From: Melampsora larici-populina 98AG31
Lineage: Eukaryota; Basidiomycota; Pucciniomycetes; Pucciniales; Melampsoraceae
Direction: 5' to 3'
DNA: 64,000 bases
Assembly: GCF_000204055.1 (NCBI RefSeq)
Contig: NW_006768768.1
Coordinates: 746,071 to 810,070 of the forward strand
Part shown: piece after piece, positions 46,887 through 59,882 of the stretch
Layout of the letters: every line of letters starts with the position of its first letter
Position numbering within the stretch: the stretch's first letter is position 1
Notes under the pieces: model-generated
The model's database searches: none
What the model saw: only the letters and a program-made list of their open reading frames with translations
What the model was told of the DNA's origin: nothing
Translations under genes and position numbers: made by a program

Positions 46887-49800
46887 GATGGAAAGATAAT
46901 TTATCCTGTAGTTAAGAACCATCGACACGAGTTTTGTAAGTTTGAGTTTGTTCACAGCAATTTGATAAGAACTGAATACCTTTAATTGCTCAAGGAACAA
47001 TGAAAACCAAGATCTTGGGACCGGTGAGGTGATAGGTCGATCTAGGTGGATAAGTTCAGGTATATCCCGGTCAGATGATCATCACAGGGTGTGAGTTCAG
47101 AATGCACTTCGATATTCTGCATGCTGAGCGGGGAAACGCGTTTGAAATGCAGGATTGTGAAATGAAACTCACTTTTTATACTTTTGTTCCCTGGTGAAAA
47201 TGAAGAGGGAACCGCTGTGAATACTTTATTGAAATCTTCAAGTGAGGGTTTGATTTCTAGCTTGACGAGTTTTCCTGACCTGATATGGTGTTGCTATGCT
47301 GACAGTATTTGCTCCTCAGGACACGAATTTCGAACTGTATACAAGGGAAAAAGCTGAGAAACACGTAAAGATGATGAAGTTGGGTGGGATTCGGTGGTAT
47401 GACTGTGTCGTTTTTCTGGCGTGATAAAAGAACTGGACGAGACTCAAAAGGCTAGAGGTTGAGACTAAGGGTTGAAAAGTCTGTGGTATCGAGAGGAAAG
47501 GAATCGTGTAAGATCTATACACCACACGAATAATTCATGATAGTTCTTTAGGTATTCGTGGGTAAGCTTTTTCTCATAAGTCTTGACAGAAATTCTATAG
47601 AACGCGGTGGAATTGTCTGCTGTTAAGAAAGATAATAATTTATCGACGTGATAGGTCGTGGACAGTAAGACAATTGTTGGAGTCTATATGATGATGGATC
47701 TAAGCTGGCATACAAATATTCAGCGAAAGCGCTTAGCGTTGACCGAATAGGGAGTCGTAAAAAGTGGGAATGAGTTTCTGTAGTCAAAATGTAGAAGGAA
47801 GAGACTATCATCAGTAGGGGTTCAGCTTTGAGATTTTGTTTCTGGTTGAGTATGCTGTCACACCTTGATGGATCGTGAAATAGGTGGCATAGAATTCAGT
47901 TTGATAAAGTGTGCTCATAAAACAAATAGACTGGAATGAATCGATATTCGTTGACTCGTGCTCCTGTACTCTAGAGCTTTGTCGTCACGTCGCGTTTCGT
48001 TACAAGCAGGGTAGAGATTTGACCGCAAGTTGAGAGTGCAAGATGAACTGTATAAGGGTATCAAGGTAAGAGGCTAATCAGCAAAGGTAATTGTGGTGGT
48101 CATTGATTCGAAAAGGGAGAATGAGAGAATGCTAAACATAATGAAGTGTGTATTGTACCTTCTCGTCTAACTTTCTTACCTGCTCGAGTCAAAGAGATTG
48201 GCAAGCGGGAGGGAAGAAAGCAAAACAGAGGAAATCTGATATGGGAGTCGAGTTTGGGAAGGATAGAATATATAAATTGATTGGGGTAGGAAATATGTAG
48301 AATTGGGATTGGGAAGGTTCGATTCTCAGACTTGAATTCTCAAATGTTGCTCTTCTCGAACGCGTCTAAGAGCTATCCAGAGGATTGTAGTTTGTATCTC
48401 AACTCGATCATTATCAACCAACCAACCAACCGGGTGAGTGGGTGGGTGAAGCTTCAACCAAACAAAACTGTCCGCATTACAGTCTGAGGGCAGATGGGCG
48501 GATGTGTGAGATGCGATTATGAGCCAAGCAAAGCTAGTTGTCAGCTTATGCTACCTGATTTCTTTAAACTCTGCATCTCAGCTTGGATCAGCTGGAGAAT
48601 TTCTTTGCTTAGAGCTTTCTGACTGGAATTCCTCACATGGAATCTGAAGAAATACAGTCAGATATTCAAACATCATCGAACTTAACTTCACCCCAACTCT
48701 TCTTCTGACAAACAAATATCCCTGGCATCTGGTATGTTGTAGTAGTGCTCTGGCTCTAGCAGCAAGGGTGTGTCGAAGAAGCTGGACAGGATCTTCTTCA
48801 ATCTGTCTTCCTTACAGGTCTCTAGAATACTTCCAGGGGGCTTGGGTTGTAGTGTACAATGCTATCGATCCTTTAGGAGAGTAGGATTATAACCGCCGAC
48901 TGTGAGTTGTTTTTTAGGAGGATAACGGTAGGATGAAAGGATACCCGAGAAAGCACCATTGAGCAGATGGTATGATAGCGTAGGAGGTCATCAGCTGGAA
49001 ACGGTGCATCGATTTATTTGGATTTTGAACAAGCAAAGCTTTTGAAACCACTCAAGTAACAATGGAAGCAATACGTTAAGTCGGTCGGCAATGGCATTAA
49101 TCACACACAACCTCCCTAGAAACTCAAAAGGGGGAATGAAGCATGCACCCTTCGCTGATTAGCTCGGCACCCCTGCCAGTGGGATTTGATGCATACAAGT
49201 TCAACCTGTCAACTTGCTCCTCCTGATCTCAGTTCAATCTCGTCCAAATCGACTCATCCGCAACATGAAAGATACATTGATTCATCTCAAGTTGAAGTGA
49301 AAGGCTTTCTTGACCTGCGCAAGCAGCTTGTATGCGTTGACGGCTGCAGAGAGAAAGGTAAGAAACGAGGCGCATGAAGACTGAGGCGGAGACAGGGGAA
49401 CTTTGATGATGACGATTAACCGACGGTCGGAATGGGGCAGATTCAAGTTTACAACATCTTCTAGGTCAATTCAAGAGAAACTATGTTGTATCGATCAAAA
49501 GATGTTAAATATATGTAAAAACAAACACATCATCATGATCAAGAACTTATGGTGTAACTCTCCTTGCACAAGTCAACCAAACTGTTACTGACCAAACATT
49601 CAATTTTAACCTCTTCATCGGGTGCTTCTCTTCTCGCTTCATGAAGCAGCATTGAACCTGAGCACATAGGAACAACCGAAGAAGTACATAAGTTAAACAC
49701 CGGTGCTAAAGTTCATTGTTTGTTTTGGGGACAAATTTCACCAACTCACATCGTTCAACCAACGTCAGTTCTTCTCTTGCTAGGAGGTGTTTTGCTCGTT

Positions 49801-51416
49801 ACTAACATAACCTCTTGGTAATCAAAATCATAGAGATTCGCCCGTTCTCGCCAGGTTGAATCCATGGGCTCTATATATAGGGAGTACCATTTTATTCACA
49901 TTTTCTTCATGTACATTGTTGCGTTTTTCTGTCGAGCAAGCTACTGGGATCAAGGTCTGCCTGGCCTGCTCTGACTTTCTGAACAAAAATTGAATTCTTG
50001 GGTCAGACCTGCAGCTTTGATAGTTCATCTAAAAAATAGCAAGGCCATTCCTGGTAATCGATCAATGAATCCAGCTGGAAAAGCCATAAACATCATTTTA
50101 TGAATCTGGAAGCTCAAAGACGGCTACAATGAAATAACAGAGGTTATATTACTCGCATGTACCAAGCTTGAGGTGAAAACTTTCATCTTCTGCTTTCCTC
50201 TGAGTCTTATCAAATAGCTTTGAACTCAGCTATTTCAACTTCTCATCATTCAACATTATCAAATCGAGATGACTCCATCCAAAGAGAATATTATCTCATT
50301 TTAATGGTACATATCATACAATGTTTTAGCAAATCAATCACTCGTGTTTTCTTTCTCTTATCAAATAGATTTGTCATCATTTCATTCCTCTTTGTTTCTT
50401 TTGCTTTCTGTTATGTAGTTTGTAAAGACAAGTGGAATCCAAGGAATCGAGTCGATATTCTGTAGTACCTGAAGTAATATATAAAGGATGAAATAGTCAC
50501 CAGAGATTTGGAGGAAGTGCTCAGAGCTTAAGTTTTTTCTGCTGGCTAGTGAGATCAGATTTCTTCTGCTTTCATATAATACTATTTTTCGTGACCATAT
50601 TATAAAAGAAGGCGCGTGTTCTTCGGCGAGATTGAGTGATTGCAGTCATACTTGGTCAACTTACCAGCAATCTTCGTTTGCAGATGAACATAATCCTTCA
50701 TTGTCAGTCTGGATCTTTGTCACTGCTCTCAGCTTCATTGAATGGCAGGTCTTCAGTATGTGGAATGAGTTTCCAATTTTTCAATTGTCGCGAGTGATGT
50801 GACAAATAGGTGAGGGGGAACTGCAGGCATCTGCTCTTTGCTAGCTTTGGCCTCAGCTTCCCTTTTCCTGTGTACGGGGTTAATTTTCTGGACTTTGGGA
50901 AGCGCAATCGCCAATGAAGGCGCTATCTAATCGTAGGTATGATGGTATCCATCCCTCGGGCCACATCCTCACCTAACTTATGATAACGGTGAGCTTTTGA
51001 ACACAATGTGCTTGCTTTCTTGACTTACAAGCAATTTTTCACTAGCCTGCAATATTTGCTTTATAGTGCCGTTGATGTAGCTTTATTGGGAGTTTATTAA
51101 GTGAAATTTAATATATATATAGGCGCTACTTGAGGTCTTGAAGGGATGCAAGAGGAGCGTAGCAAGTTATAAAAAAGTCAGAGTCCAGACTGCCATCGTG
51201 AAGGAGGATTTCCATGCTTGAACAGTTTACGGCATGTTAGGTGTTAGGGTATTGTACAAAGTCCAAAACCTCCTTAAGATTCATGGTTTTGTCGCCTTCG
51301 TCTTCTCCCACTTTCGAAAAATTTCCACATCTCTGGAACTTTACAATCTCAAAACATCATTTGGAAAGCAGTCACCTTGATTCCCCAACAAACTTAGGCA
51401 AACTAAGGCTTTCAAA
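46887..51416. other. 4.5-kb region without a supported gene
   Basis: The left part (to about 48500) is likely the long promoter of the minus-strand gene, with a CCAACCAACCAACC run at 48417-48430 and GTGAGTGGGTGGGTG beside it. From 48500 to 51400 I see only short random-looking frames. None has splice-consistent partners or recognisable motifs. Confidence 0.5.
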
Positions 51417-52633
51417 ATGGTCCGAGAGGTCGAGGCTTCAATTCCAGAGCGTGAATTTTTATTGGATGCGCTTCGAGAGGGCCTTCGCTTGGACGGAAGG
51501 GCTACGTTTGAACAACGTCCCATCTCTCTATTGATATCAGAGGATGGGGATTCTGTGGAATGTTCTCTGGGTCGGACTAGGTGGGTGAGTCTTCTTTATC
51601 CTCTTCTTATGTAGGTTGATTGATGTACTCTCTTGTTGACCTCATGCTTGCCGTCGTTCTCCACAGAGTCTCTGCTCATGTATCAGCTACCATAACAAGG
51701 CCGAGACCAGATAGACCTTTCGAAGGCCTTCTTCAAGTTTCTGCAGAAATCAATCCTCTAGCTAGCTTCGTTTACGAGATCGGTAGGTGGGTCAATTACG
51801 TCTCACCCTTCCAAAATATCACCTTTCGGAATATCTGCTCCATTAATTTGACGACATATGCGCTCGGAAATATAGGTCGCGCGTCAGAAGACGAAGTTCA
51901 CCTCTCTCGCTTACTGGACAAAACATTGGTCCGAAGTGGCGTGATTGATCGAGAAGCTCTGTGTATTCTCGCGGGTCAGAAGGTGGGTTGACCGGTGTCT
52001 GATGCAAAAGGTGTACCGCCAAGACGACTGATCCACAACTGTTTGTTTATCGCTCGTGAAGGTATGGTGTATCAGAGTTGACCTTCATTTTCTAAATGAC
52101 GAGGGCAATATGCTAGATTGTGCATCGGTCGCAGCTATTGCTGCTCTTCAGAATTTTCGACGGCCAGATATCACATTGGTCGGCGAAGAAATCACAGTGG
52201 TCAGTATTCACTTTGGTTCATTAGTCGTGAAGCTCATCCTGACGTGTTCTTACGGCTGATTCTTTCGGCATTGACATCATCTGTTTGAATTCCGCAGCAC
52301 TCCTTCGATGAGCGTCTACCTATCCCATTGACACTGCATCATCTACCCATATGTCTCACCTTCGCATTCTTCGAGCTACCAGCCTCATATATACTGCTCG
52401 ACCCTTCTCGGCTCGAACAACAACTCTCGACCGGGACTATGACCTTAACTCTGAATGCTCAGCGGGAAATTTGTGTGATCAATAAGTCTGGCGGAATGCC
52501 ATCTGACGTTGAGGAGATCATGAGAGTGGTCCGGATAGGTAGTCGTAGGGTACAAGAAGTGGATGCACTGATCAAGGAACAAATCTCTAAAAAGCATCCT
52601 GCCCTTGGCTTAGCTGCTGTACAAGATCGGTAA
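51417..52633 (+). CDS. RRP45: exosome ring subunit RRP45 (EXOSC9)
   Basis: Five exons: 51417-51580, 51667-51782, 51876-51982, 52062-52199, 52298-52633. Spliced length 861 nt, 286 aa (yeast Rrp45 305 aa). Two RNase PH domains are seen. The N-terminal region has F-L-L-D-A-L-R-E-G-L-R-LDGR, the typical Rrp45 start, then SVECSLGRTRV and RPFEGLLQVSAEINPLAS. The middle has LDKTLVRSGVIDREALCI and VDLHFLNDEGNMLDCASVAA. The C-terminal domain carries HSFDERLPIPLTLHHLPICL and DPSRLEQQ. Rrp45 is a non-catalytic member of the six-subunit PH ring of the RNA exosome, in nucleus and cytoplasm. The ATG at 51417 fits the family start. Confidence 0.94.
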
Positions 52634-55507
52634 GAGACTTGACGTTATCGATGAAGAATGTCATGTAAAACGGAAGTCGAACTGTACAAGATACATTGCA
52701 TCTGTTCCAAACCTGTTTTGAAGTCAAATCAAGTTGACAGACCCCACCTAGAGGATCCCCCAACCAAAATATACTAATTGCTTCTCGTTGCAAACTGTGT
52801 GTGCTATACCACGAATGACTTCAGCATTCTACTACAAACTTGTGCACTGTTGTGAAGCTTGAATGTATCCTCCTCAACACCCCTCTAGCCAAGATAAAAT
52901 GACAAACCATCAGCATTCAAAAGGTAACCGGAAGGCATTCCAAGACATCCATGTCAAGAAAAGAAGAAAGATTACAGCTCATGTACCAGTTCACTCAAAA
53001 ATAGGATCCTTGTGAAGCTGTCAATTGTGACCCCCATATTCATCTCTTATTACTATAAAGTAAAACAAAGTCAATGCAGATCTGTTTTATGTACAGGTTT
53101 GCTGCATATAATCACTTCATCCAAAAAATGTCAATGTCAAATTGAAACCAAGACTCTGGACAAGAGACCAACTGGAAGTACCTCAGAACCATTGATTGCA
53201 TTGTCCAGAGAAATCTCAGCAATAATGTACATGTTTGTGAACAAGTGTTTCAAAAAAATTGGATAAGTCTGAGTTGAATGAAACAGGCTTATAAACACAA
53301 AACAAGTGAATGTAGAGATGAGAGCCAAGGCTGAAATTTACAGGTTGCTGAGCAAGGGATGTTTAAAGAGTTAACATGAAGGAGAATGATTGTTTGCCTC
53401 ATGCTCTCACTTAGCAGTGGCATTGTGTGAGTTGTAGTCTTTGAAATACTTGTATCACCGGATAGTGGATGAGCCAATGACCATTCACTGCCAGCTTTAA
53501 AGAGATTCCCGGGTGGGAATATGACTCCTGGGAACCAAATTCCCCATTTGTTACGGCTAAATATCTTCATAAGTATCTCCTATGTAGCCATTGTGATATA
53601 TGTAGTCAATTTTTTTGGGGGTTTGTTGCAATTGTAATGAAGTTACAGAACGTATTACATGTGAATTTCTCAACCGGATGAGCAGGTAGCTGAGTGGAGC
53701 TATATGTAGATGATAGCTAAGTATTCACTCAGAGATTTGCACATATGTAACATATGCTTTATTGCTCAGATGGCCACTGCTGGTGGCTTCATGACCCATT
53801 CTACTCTCAAAATTGTTCCCAGCCCAGTGCTGATTCCCATCAAGGAACCTCTTTAATGCTGACAGTGATTGGACATTAGGTGAAGAGTGTGGCATCTTGA
53901 CAGCATCAAAAGTGTTTTGATGCAATGGCAATTTCCAAAGGCAAAGAGTACCAAGGTAGTATTGAAAACTTGTAATGATTGTATAAGAGGAGGCAAATTC
54001 TAGATTTTGCCCTGAAATGACAGAGAAAAGATATAACTAAGAGGCAAAGACTTTTTCCAGAATTTCTTCTACCCGCTCCTGAGAATCTTATATTGAAATC
54101 AATCAGATTTTATCTTCTTACAGTCAATTTTACAAAGCTTGGAAACTTTTGCCCGCCAAACTTGGGCAAATTGGCACAGAATTCTTTCCAAGCTTTGTGA
54201 AATTGACTGTAGATATGGAATATTCTTCAGTATTGCTCAATTGAATTTGAAACATGGAAGGTTTTCTGAAATCCCTCCAAAGTGTAATCCTTATCATCAG
54301 AGAATCTGCCCACCAGGACCTATCAAAGCTGCTTCCCATTCTACCTGTAGTTAATCACTGCTGCAGGTAATCATTTCAGACTTTGTCTGTATGTGGAATA
54401 TTTCTGAACTTGGCCTCTTTGTATAATGAACCGTCAAGTCTGAGTGGTTTTTTTAAGAGTGTTTGCTCTTGGCATTGCTTCCATATTAATGATCCCAAAT
54501 TCCCTACAGTGTGTGCTCTCCAACAAACCATGCCTCAAGGTCTCAACATTTGCCTCTCTACCTTGAATGTGCAGTGTTGCAATTGAGTTATAATCAGCAT
54601 GCTCATAAGTAGGATGAGAAACTTCACAGCTAATATCATGATCAAGAAGAGTGCATACAATTTGAAAGGGGAGATGCCCAAAAATATGCTTGATGAAATG
54701 TGAAAACAGAATTGAGATATGGAAGATATAAGAACATGAACCAGACTTACATGAGTTCTGTTCCCTAATCTCCCTTATCAAACATGCCTTGGGATAGCAC
54801 ATCATATCAGGTCCTACACACTTTTCAACTTGGCCCTCAAACTTTGGTAATTGCATCTTTTGCTGTGCTTTTAAGCTTTCTTGAATCCACAATGCTGTTC
54901 CAATCTCCAATTCAAGCTTGCTTCCAGATATTATTTCCTCCTTTTGTTATACATTTTATTTTCCGGTTTGATGTGCCAGATTTTTCAAATGCAAAATATC
55001 ATTCAGATTTTTTCTGAAAATGTCTAAAAACACAATCTGATAGTGAAGTCTACAACATGAGAAAACAATAAACAATCTCCTACTATTAGGAAGATGTGTG
55101 CTGAACTATTATGAGGTTTAGCAGATATGATAATGATTTAATGATCTCTGGTAGGATCTTACATTATTACTATTCACTCTTATTCCAGCTATCAGTGAAT
55201 AACTTAAATTCTACGTAACCAAGAGGATTTCTTGTCAGGAATTATTGGTAAGCATATTGACTAGAGTATCTTACCCAACTATTGATAGACACCCTGCCAA
55301 AACCTTAGGTGCATTCCAAGCTCTGAAGCCACCTTGGTGGTCTCCCCTGTTTTGCTCCCTTCTGTTCCTTCCGGATTCATTTGTTCTTCAATATTACTTT
55401 TCTGCATTGATTGACTTGTTGTTGTTGATCAGTCCAAACCTGGAAGGCCCTAATGCTTTCAAATGCTCATGATTCTATCATCATTGATTGTAGGCTCTTG
55501 TGACACA
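52634..55507. other. gene-poor AT-rich region
   Basis: No gene supported. It holds one notable long-stem hairpin (54119-54211). The rest shows no recognisable coding or repeat structure. Confidence 0.5.
54119..54211. repeat. 93-bp hairpin with 27-bp stem
   Basis: Left arm 54119-54145 (TACAGTCAATTTTACAAAGC, then TTGGAAA) is the inverse of right arm 54185-54211 with one mismatch. The loop contains a second small hairpin (TTTGCCC / GGGCAAA). It could be a tiny MITE or the stem of a small-RNA precursor. Confidence 0.8.
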
Positions 55508-55691
55508 CACTGCGAAGATAATGTATTTCTCCAAGGTGAAAAATGATTAGATACAATGCACAAAATGATTAATAATGCAGAATTTATGCAGAATCAATGC
55601 AGAATCAATGCAGACTGAATGCATTTTTAATCATCTTGTACATTAAATGTAATCATTTTTCACCTCAGAGAAATACATTATCTTTGCAGTG
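55508..55691. mobile_element. 184-bp CACTG MITE, copy 2
   Basis: Same family as 22298-22437: termini CACTGCGAAGATAATGTATT and its inverse, with AGGTGAAAAATGATT in both arms. ACA flanks both sides (55505-55507 and 55692-55694). The centre holds three direct AATCAATGCAGA/ATTTATGCAGA-like repeats, which explain the extra length over copy 1. Confidence 0.9.
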
Positions 55692-55694
55692 ACA

Positions 55695-58281
55695 ATTATG
55701 AAGCCAAAATCATGCCTTATCTACACATTTGCCTGACAACTCAAAGACTATAAGAAGGCTATCAAGAGGCCCTTTCTGTCAGTCACTAATTCAATTCAAT
55801 CATCATTCTTCATTTATTATATGTTCATTTGTTTTCTTCTCCTACTGCCTTAAAATTCTTGTCTAGTGATTTGTGCCTTTCTGGAGTACTTTCATTGTGA
55901 CCTCATACAATGATTACTATAAGTGGGCTTCCTCCTCTAAGAGCAAGATTAAAATATTGAAGCTAGAACCCTCAATAGGGCCGCTCAAGAAGAGAACCGT
56001 TAGCCACGTGGTCGCTGAGTTGCAATCAGTCTTTTTAGGGTTGCTCAATCCTTAAAAAGCTTGATTGCAAAGTGACAAATGCTCTAAACTTAAGTTTTAC
56101 AGCTTTGTAAATTCAGGAACAATGTCCCAACCGTTTTTTTTCAGCCTTGTTTTCATTCACGTCTTCTTGTGTTTTTGTGCAGACTTTTTGTTAATGAAAG
56201 AGGAAGACCTTGGAAAAAAAAACAAGAAAAAAAGGTCCTTTCCTGACCAAAAATTGTTAGAATCCAGGAACAAAAAAGACAAAGAATGGAAGTAATTTTT
56301 TTTTGGCTCAATTGTCCCTGTCTTTTGAAAATTCAGGGACAGGATTTAAAAATTTTAAGGCCAATTATGAGATCACAAAACCGTGAACCACCTCTAAAGG
56401 TGGTTCACAACCTTAAAATTTTACTTAAAATTTATGGAGCCCAAACAAAATGTAAATTATAAAAAAGGGCTGCAAAAGCCCTTCTTGAACCACCCTAATG
56501 TCTCAGGACCTATAGATGTTTATGAAGTTTTTAGTCTCTAACCTGTAGATTTTTTAACTCTGGTCTTGTCTTGTGATGTGCGCTCAATAATCACAGTCTT
56601 AACATAATGTTGAATAGTATAACAATCCACTGACAGCAATTGCTTGGTTGCTTTGCAGATACAAGCAAAGAAGATTGTTGTTTAGACATCATCCTTCAAC
56701 CATAGTAAACATTACCTGTGGTGAGGATAATCTCCTCAAACTATGAGTAATTGGATTTTAAATATAGAAAACATAATTATCTTCAACAACACTTTAAAAA
56801 CAAAAGAACAACACTTGCAAGTTCAGAAAATCAAATAGAGCAGATGAGATTTACAAATCATGTTGTCCATTTTTGTTATTAAAATTTCCTATTGTTTGTA
56901 CACAGTCACTTTTGTTCAGTTTGTTAACAAGTAGCTGAAGTTCTTGATGGAGATTGTGAAACATTTTTAAAATTCACTATGGTAGTGCAGGGAAGGCCAA
57001 CTTTTGGAACATATGCACAAAAGGGATAATAGATGGCTTTACTGGTGTTGGTACACAGTCCTTTGACATTTGGGCCAATTGTCAATAGGATGTCTATATT
57101 GAAATTAGTTAAAAGATAATGGGGACAAAAACAACTGATGAACTGGTTTCAATATCATCTCAAGTTTGCCAGAGAAAGGTTTTAGGTATATTGCATGGGC
57201 ATTGTTGGGTCTTGTTCATCTTGTGTAATAAGGGCAAAAGCAATGGTGACCAACACTTTGGCTTACTGAAACTTAAGCAATGGATATTGGGACTTAATGG
57301 ATAACAGTAGTAACTTGGTTGTAGAATGAAGAGATTGGGTGTGTCAAGCTGCTTTACTGCTAAAGGAGCACCACTGATGGAACCAAAATTCTTGTATCCG
57401 CATCAAATGTGGAGTTAGATATGTGATGCTTTCTCTAAATAAAAACTACTATCACAAGGTGTGGACCTACATGCACTTTGGTCCATTGCTAGGGAGATAT
57501 GTTTTTGAAGAAGGCCCTTGGGAAAAGTAATGGCTGGGTCCCAAATACTTTATAAATTTGGGATAAAGAAAGGGTGGGGCAAAGTGCAAACACAATATCC
57601 ATCTGCAGTTTAATCATTATTATGAGGATAGTTTGAAGGTAAACTAGATACAAAATCACCTGGATATGTGATGGAATATCAATGTGCTTTATCCATTGAA
57701 TGAGACAACTGATCAAAAGCTTGCTGTACAAGCAGTTGACCTTTATTGAACCAAGATCATAAATGACTCAAATATGCTTAAGGGCTACCATGCTATGAAT
57801 TACATGGAACACATTTGAAAGAGGAATCACATGTCACAATTGAGCTTCTAGATATAACTTGTATTATGTCACATTGTACTAGAGTCCTCATCTGACAATC
57901 AATCCAAAAACCTGATTGCTTGGTACCTTTCCCTTAATTCCATCAATGTGACACAGTGAGACAGGACCATAACATACCAATGATTGAAACCAATTGGTCA
58001 ACAAAATTTTCTGTTGCCTATTTCACTTGTTCAGACATCAACAAGCAACTTCATGAAGTTTTGCCTTTTAACTGCCTTCAATAACTTGCTTTTCCTTCCA
58101 TGAATAACTTTCACTCTTGGTTTACTGAAATGGAATAACATGATTTCAAGTGGGCCATATAGGTGGTACTATAAATGGGAGCAGCCACCATTAAACAGAG
58201 AAGGGACTCAAGGGAAGCCCAGTACTATGTGAAAATATTCTCCAATAGGTGTGTTTAAAGTTTAAGACATTACTTTGCAGG
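55695..58281. other. gene-poor AT-rich region
   Basis: No gene supported. It contains a perfect 11-bp-stem hairpin at 56383-56408 (GTGAACCACCT / AGGTGGTTCAC). Inverted AATTTTAAGG-type words around it suggest a small decayed inverted-repeat element. Confidence 0.5.
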
Positions 58282-58340
58282 ATTCACAGGGGCAAAAATT
58301 GATGCTCACAACTATGTGAGCGTTGAAATTTTCCTGTTTT

Positions 58341-58427
58341 GTTCCCATTTGTTTCCCATTTGTTTCCAATTTGTTTCCCATTTGTTTCCCATTTGTTTCC
58401 CATTTGTTTCCCATTTGTTTCCCATTT
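58341..58427. repeat. 11-bp tandem repeat (GTTTCCCATTT), about 8 copies
   Basis: Unit GTTTCCCATTT repeated nearly perfectly. The first copy is 10 bp and the third has one substitution. It lies just inside the left terminus of the CACTA-like element. Confidence 0.95.
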
Positions 58428-58751
58428 GTTTTCCTTTTCTTTCTGTTTGTCAGCTGATTACGTGATCATCAGGAACTGAGCAGACAAACTAAGCCTTCCT
58501 CAGCATTTATTCCTGAGCAAAGAAGTCTGAGGAAGGGCTGATCCATCTGCTCAGCTGATCCTGAGCGGCATTCCCTGGTTTAGTAAGCTCCAAGGGATGC
58601 CACCAATGTGTAGCTTAGGGGCTGAGCTGAACTGAGTATTCCCTTAGCTAAGTCTCTGAAGTATCCCCCAGATGGATCACAGAGCGCCAAGCTTGCCTCA
58701 AGCTTGATGGCTCCGGAATGAAGCCTGAGGCCTGTCTGCTTGTTCAACTGA

Positions 58752-58976
58752 GCTGCTCAGTTATTCCTCAGGGGCATCCCTGAGATCAGGAGGATCCGGA
58801 GGATTTCACTGCTCATTGGATGAGGGGCTGCTCAGTTATTCCTCAGGGGCATCCCTGAGATCAGGAGGATCCGGAGGATTTCACTGCTCATTGGATGAGG
58901 GGCTGCTCAGTTATTCCTCAGGGGCATCCCTGAGATCAGGAGGATCCGGAGGATTTCACTGCTCATTGGATGAGGG
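58752..58976. repeat. 75-bp tandem repeat, three copies plus degenerate flanks
   Basis: Three essentially identical units start at 58752, 58827 and 58902 (each GCTGCTCAGTTATTCCTCAG and on through GGATCCGGAGGATTTCACTG). A fourth, diverged unit starts near 58977. Each unit carries two CTCAG and one CTGAG. Confidence 0.95.
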
Positions 58977-59609
58977 CCTGCTCAGCTAGTCCTCAGGGGC
59001 ATTCCTGGCCGGATCAGAAGGATCCAAAGGATGTCACTGAGTATTGGCTGAGGGGCTGCTCAGTTGATCTCAGCCCCTCAGTGTGAAAAACTTTATCCGG
59101 GGATATCACTGAGGATTAGCTGAGCAATGAGCAGATGGGATGACACTTTTATCAGGCTTCATTCCTTAGCAAGGAAGTCTGAGAAAAGTCCGGCCCATCA
59201 GTGATCCAGTCAGGGGATGCTACTGAGTATTTGCTGAGCAGCTCAAATGGGACGCCCCTGGGCAGGCTTCTTCACTGAAAAATGAAGCCTCAGGAAGGTA
59301 TAGTTCATGTGCTCATCTTCATTTTGAACAAATTGCTGAGTATTCAGTGCCTCATGAGCTGATCCTGAGTACTCATCGGGAATCAGTTATTGCTCATCCA
59401 AGATGGAAATGAGCCTTCTCAATAAATGTCAAGTAAAATATGAGAACCACAGGATGATCACCTGAACACAAACAAGATTGTGAATTGAATCAATCTGAAA
59501 GAAAATGAATCTTTTTTGGAGAATTCCAAAAAGTCTACAACGCTCACATGTATGTGAGTATCTATTTTGGCCCCTGTGATTAGGGGTCCATATACCAGAT
59601 ACTTTCACT

Positions 59610-59882
59610 ATACCAAATCTCAAATTTACCGCTGAGTTTAGAAAAAGGAAACATCAACCACATTGTATATAAAGTCAGAAACCCATTTTTTGTTCCAGAA
59701 CTGGCATGTATTGAGACAGTGACCTTGCAAGACCAATAAAAACATCAATTTTGCTCCAAAACATGTAGTGTCTTGACATTCTGAATGCCACATTGTTTCT
59801 TTACAATACATAAAGCAGTTGCGTGCCTCAAAGAATGGGTGAGATATATTAAGAGCTGTACCTAGCAGGAACCCTATATAAG
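59610..59882. repeat. partial copy of the 19.8-21.6 kb foldback repeat
   Basis: Aligns with 20390-20780 with an internal deletion: ATTTACCGCTGAGTTTAGAA, CAGTGACCTTGCAA, CAAAACATGTAGTGTCTTGA, and GGTGAGATATAT..AGCAGGAACC..TATATAAGCA. It is cut off abruptly at 59882 by the left end of the second hAT element. Confidence 0.88.

Larger units (their letters stand above)
58285..59578. mobile_element. 1.29-kb CACTA-like element with CTCAG-rich interior
   Basis: The termini CACAGGGGCAAAAAT and the inverse of CACAGGGGCCAAAAT are followed inward by matching TGCTCACA..ATGTGAGCGTTG segments, giving a terminal inverted repeat of about 50 bp. ATT flanks both ends (58282-58284 and 59579-59581), a 3-bp TSD. 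Inside are an 11-bp tandem repeat, a 75-bp tandem array, and about 33 CTCAG/CTGAG pentamers by eye count in roughly 950 bp. No coding sequence is recognised. CAC termini and a 3-bp TSD fit a non-autonomous CACTA/EnSpm element. Confidence 0.87.

Noticed and set aside
50220..50465. 81-aa hydrophobic frame, possibly a small membrane protein
   Set aside because: No ATG start in the frame's opening, no partner exons, and composition follows local T-richness.
51241..51534. 97-aa frame upstream of and overlapping RRP45
   Set aside because: Different frame from the well-supported RRP45 exon 1.
58752..58976. Regular 75-bp repeats considered as a CRISPR-like array
   Set aside because: The units are directly contiguous with no spacers and lie inside a transposon of a eukaryote.
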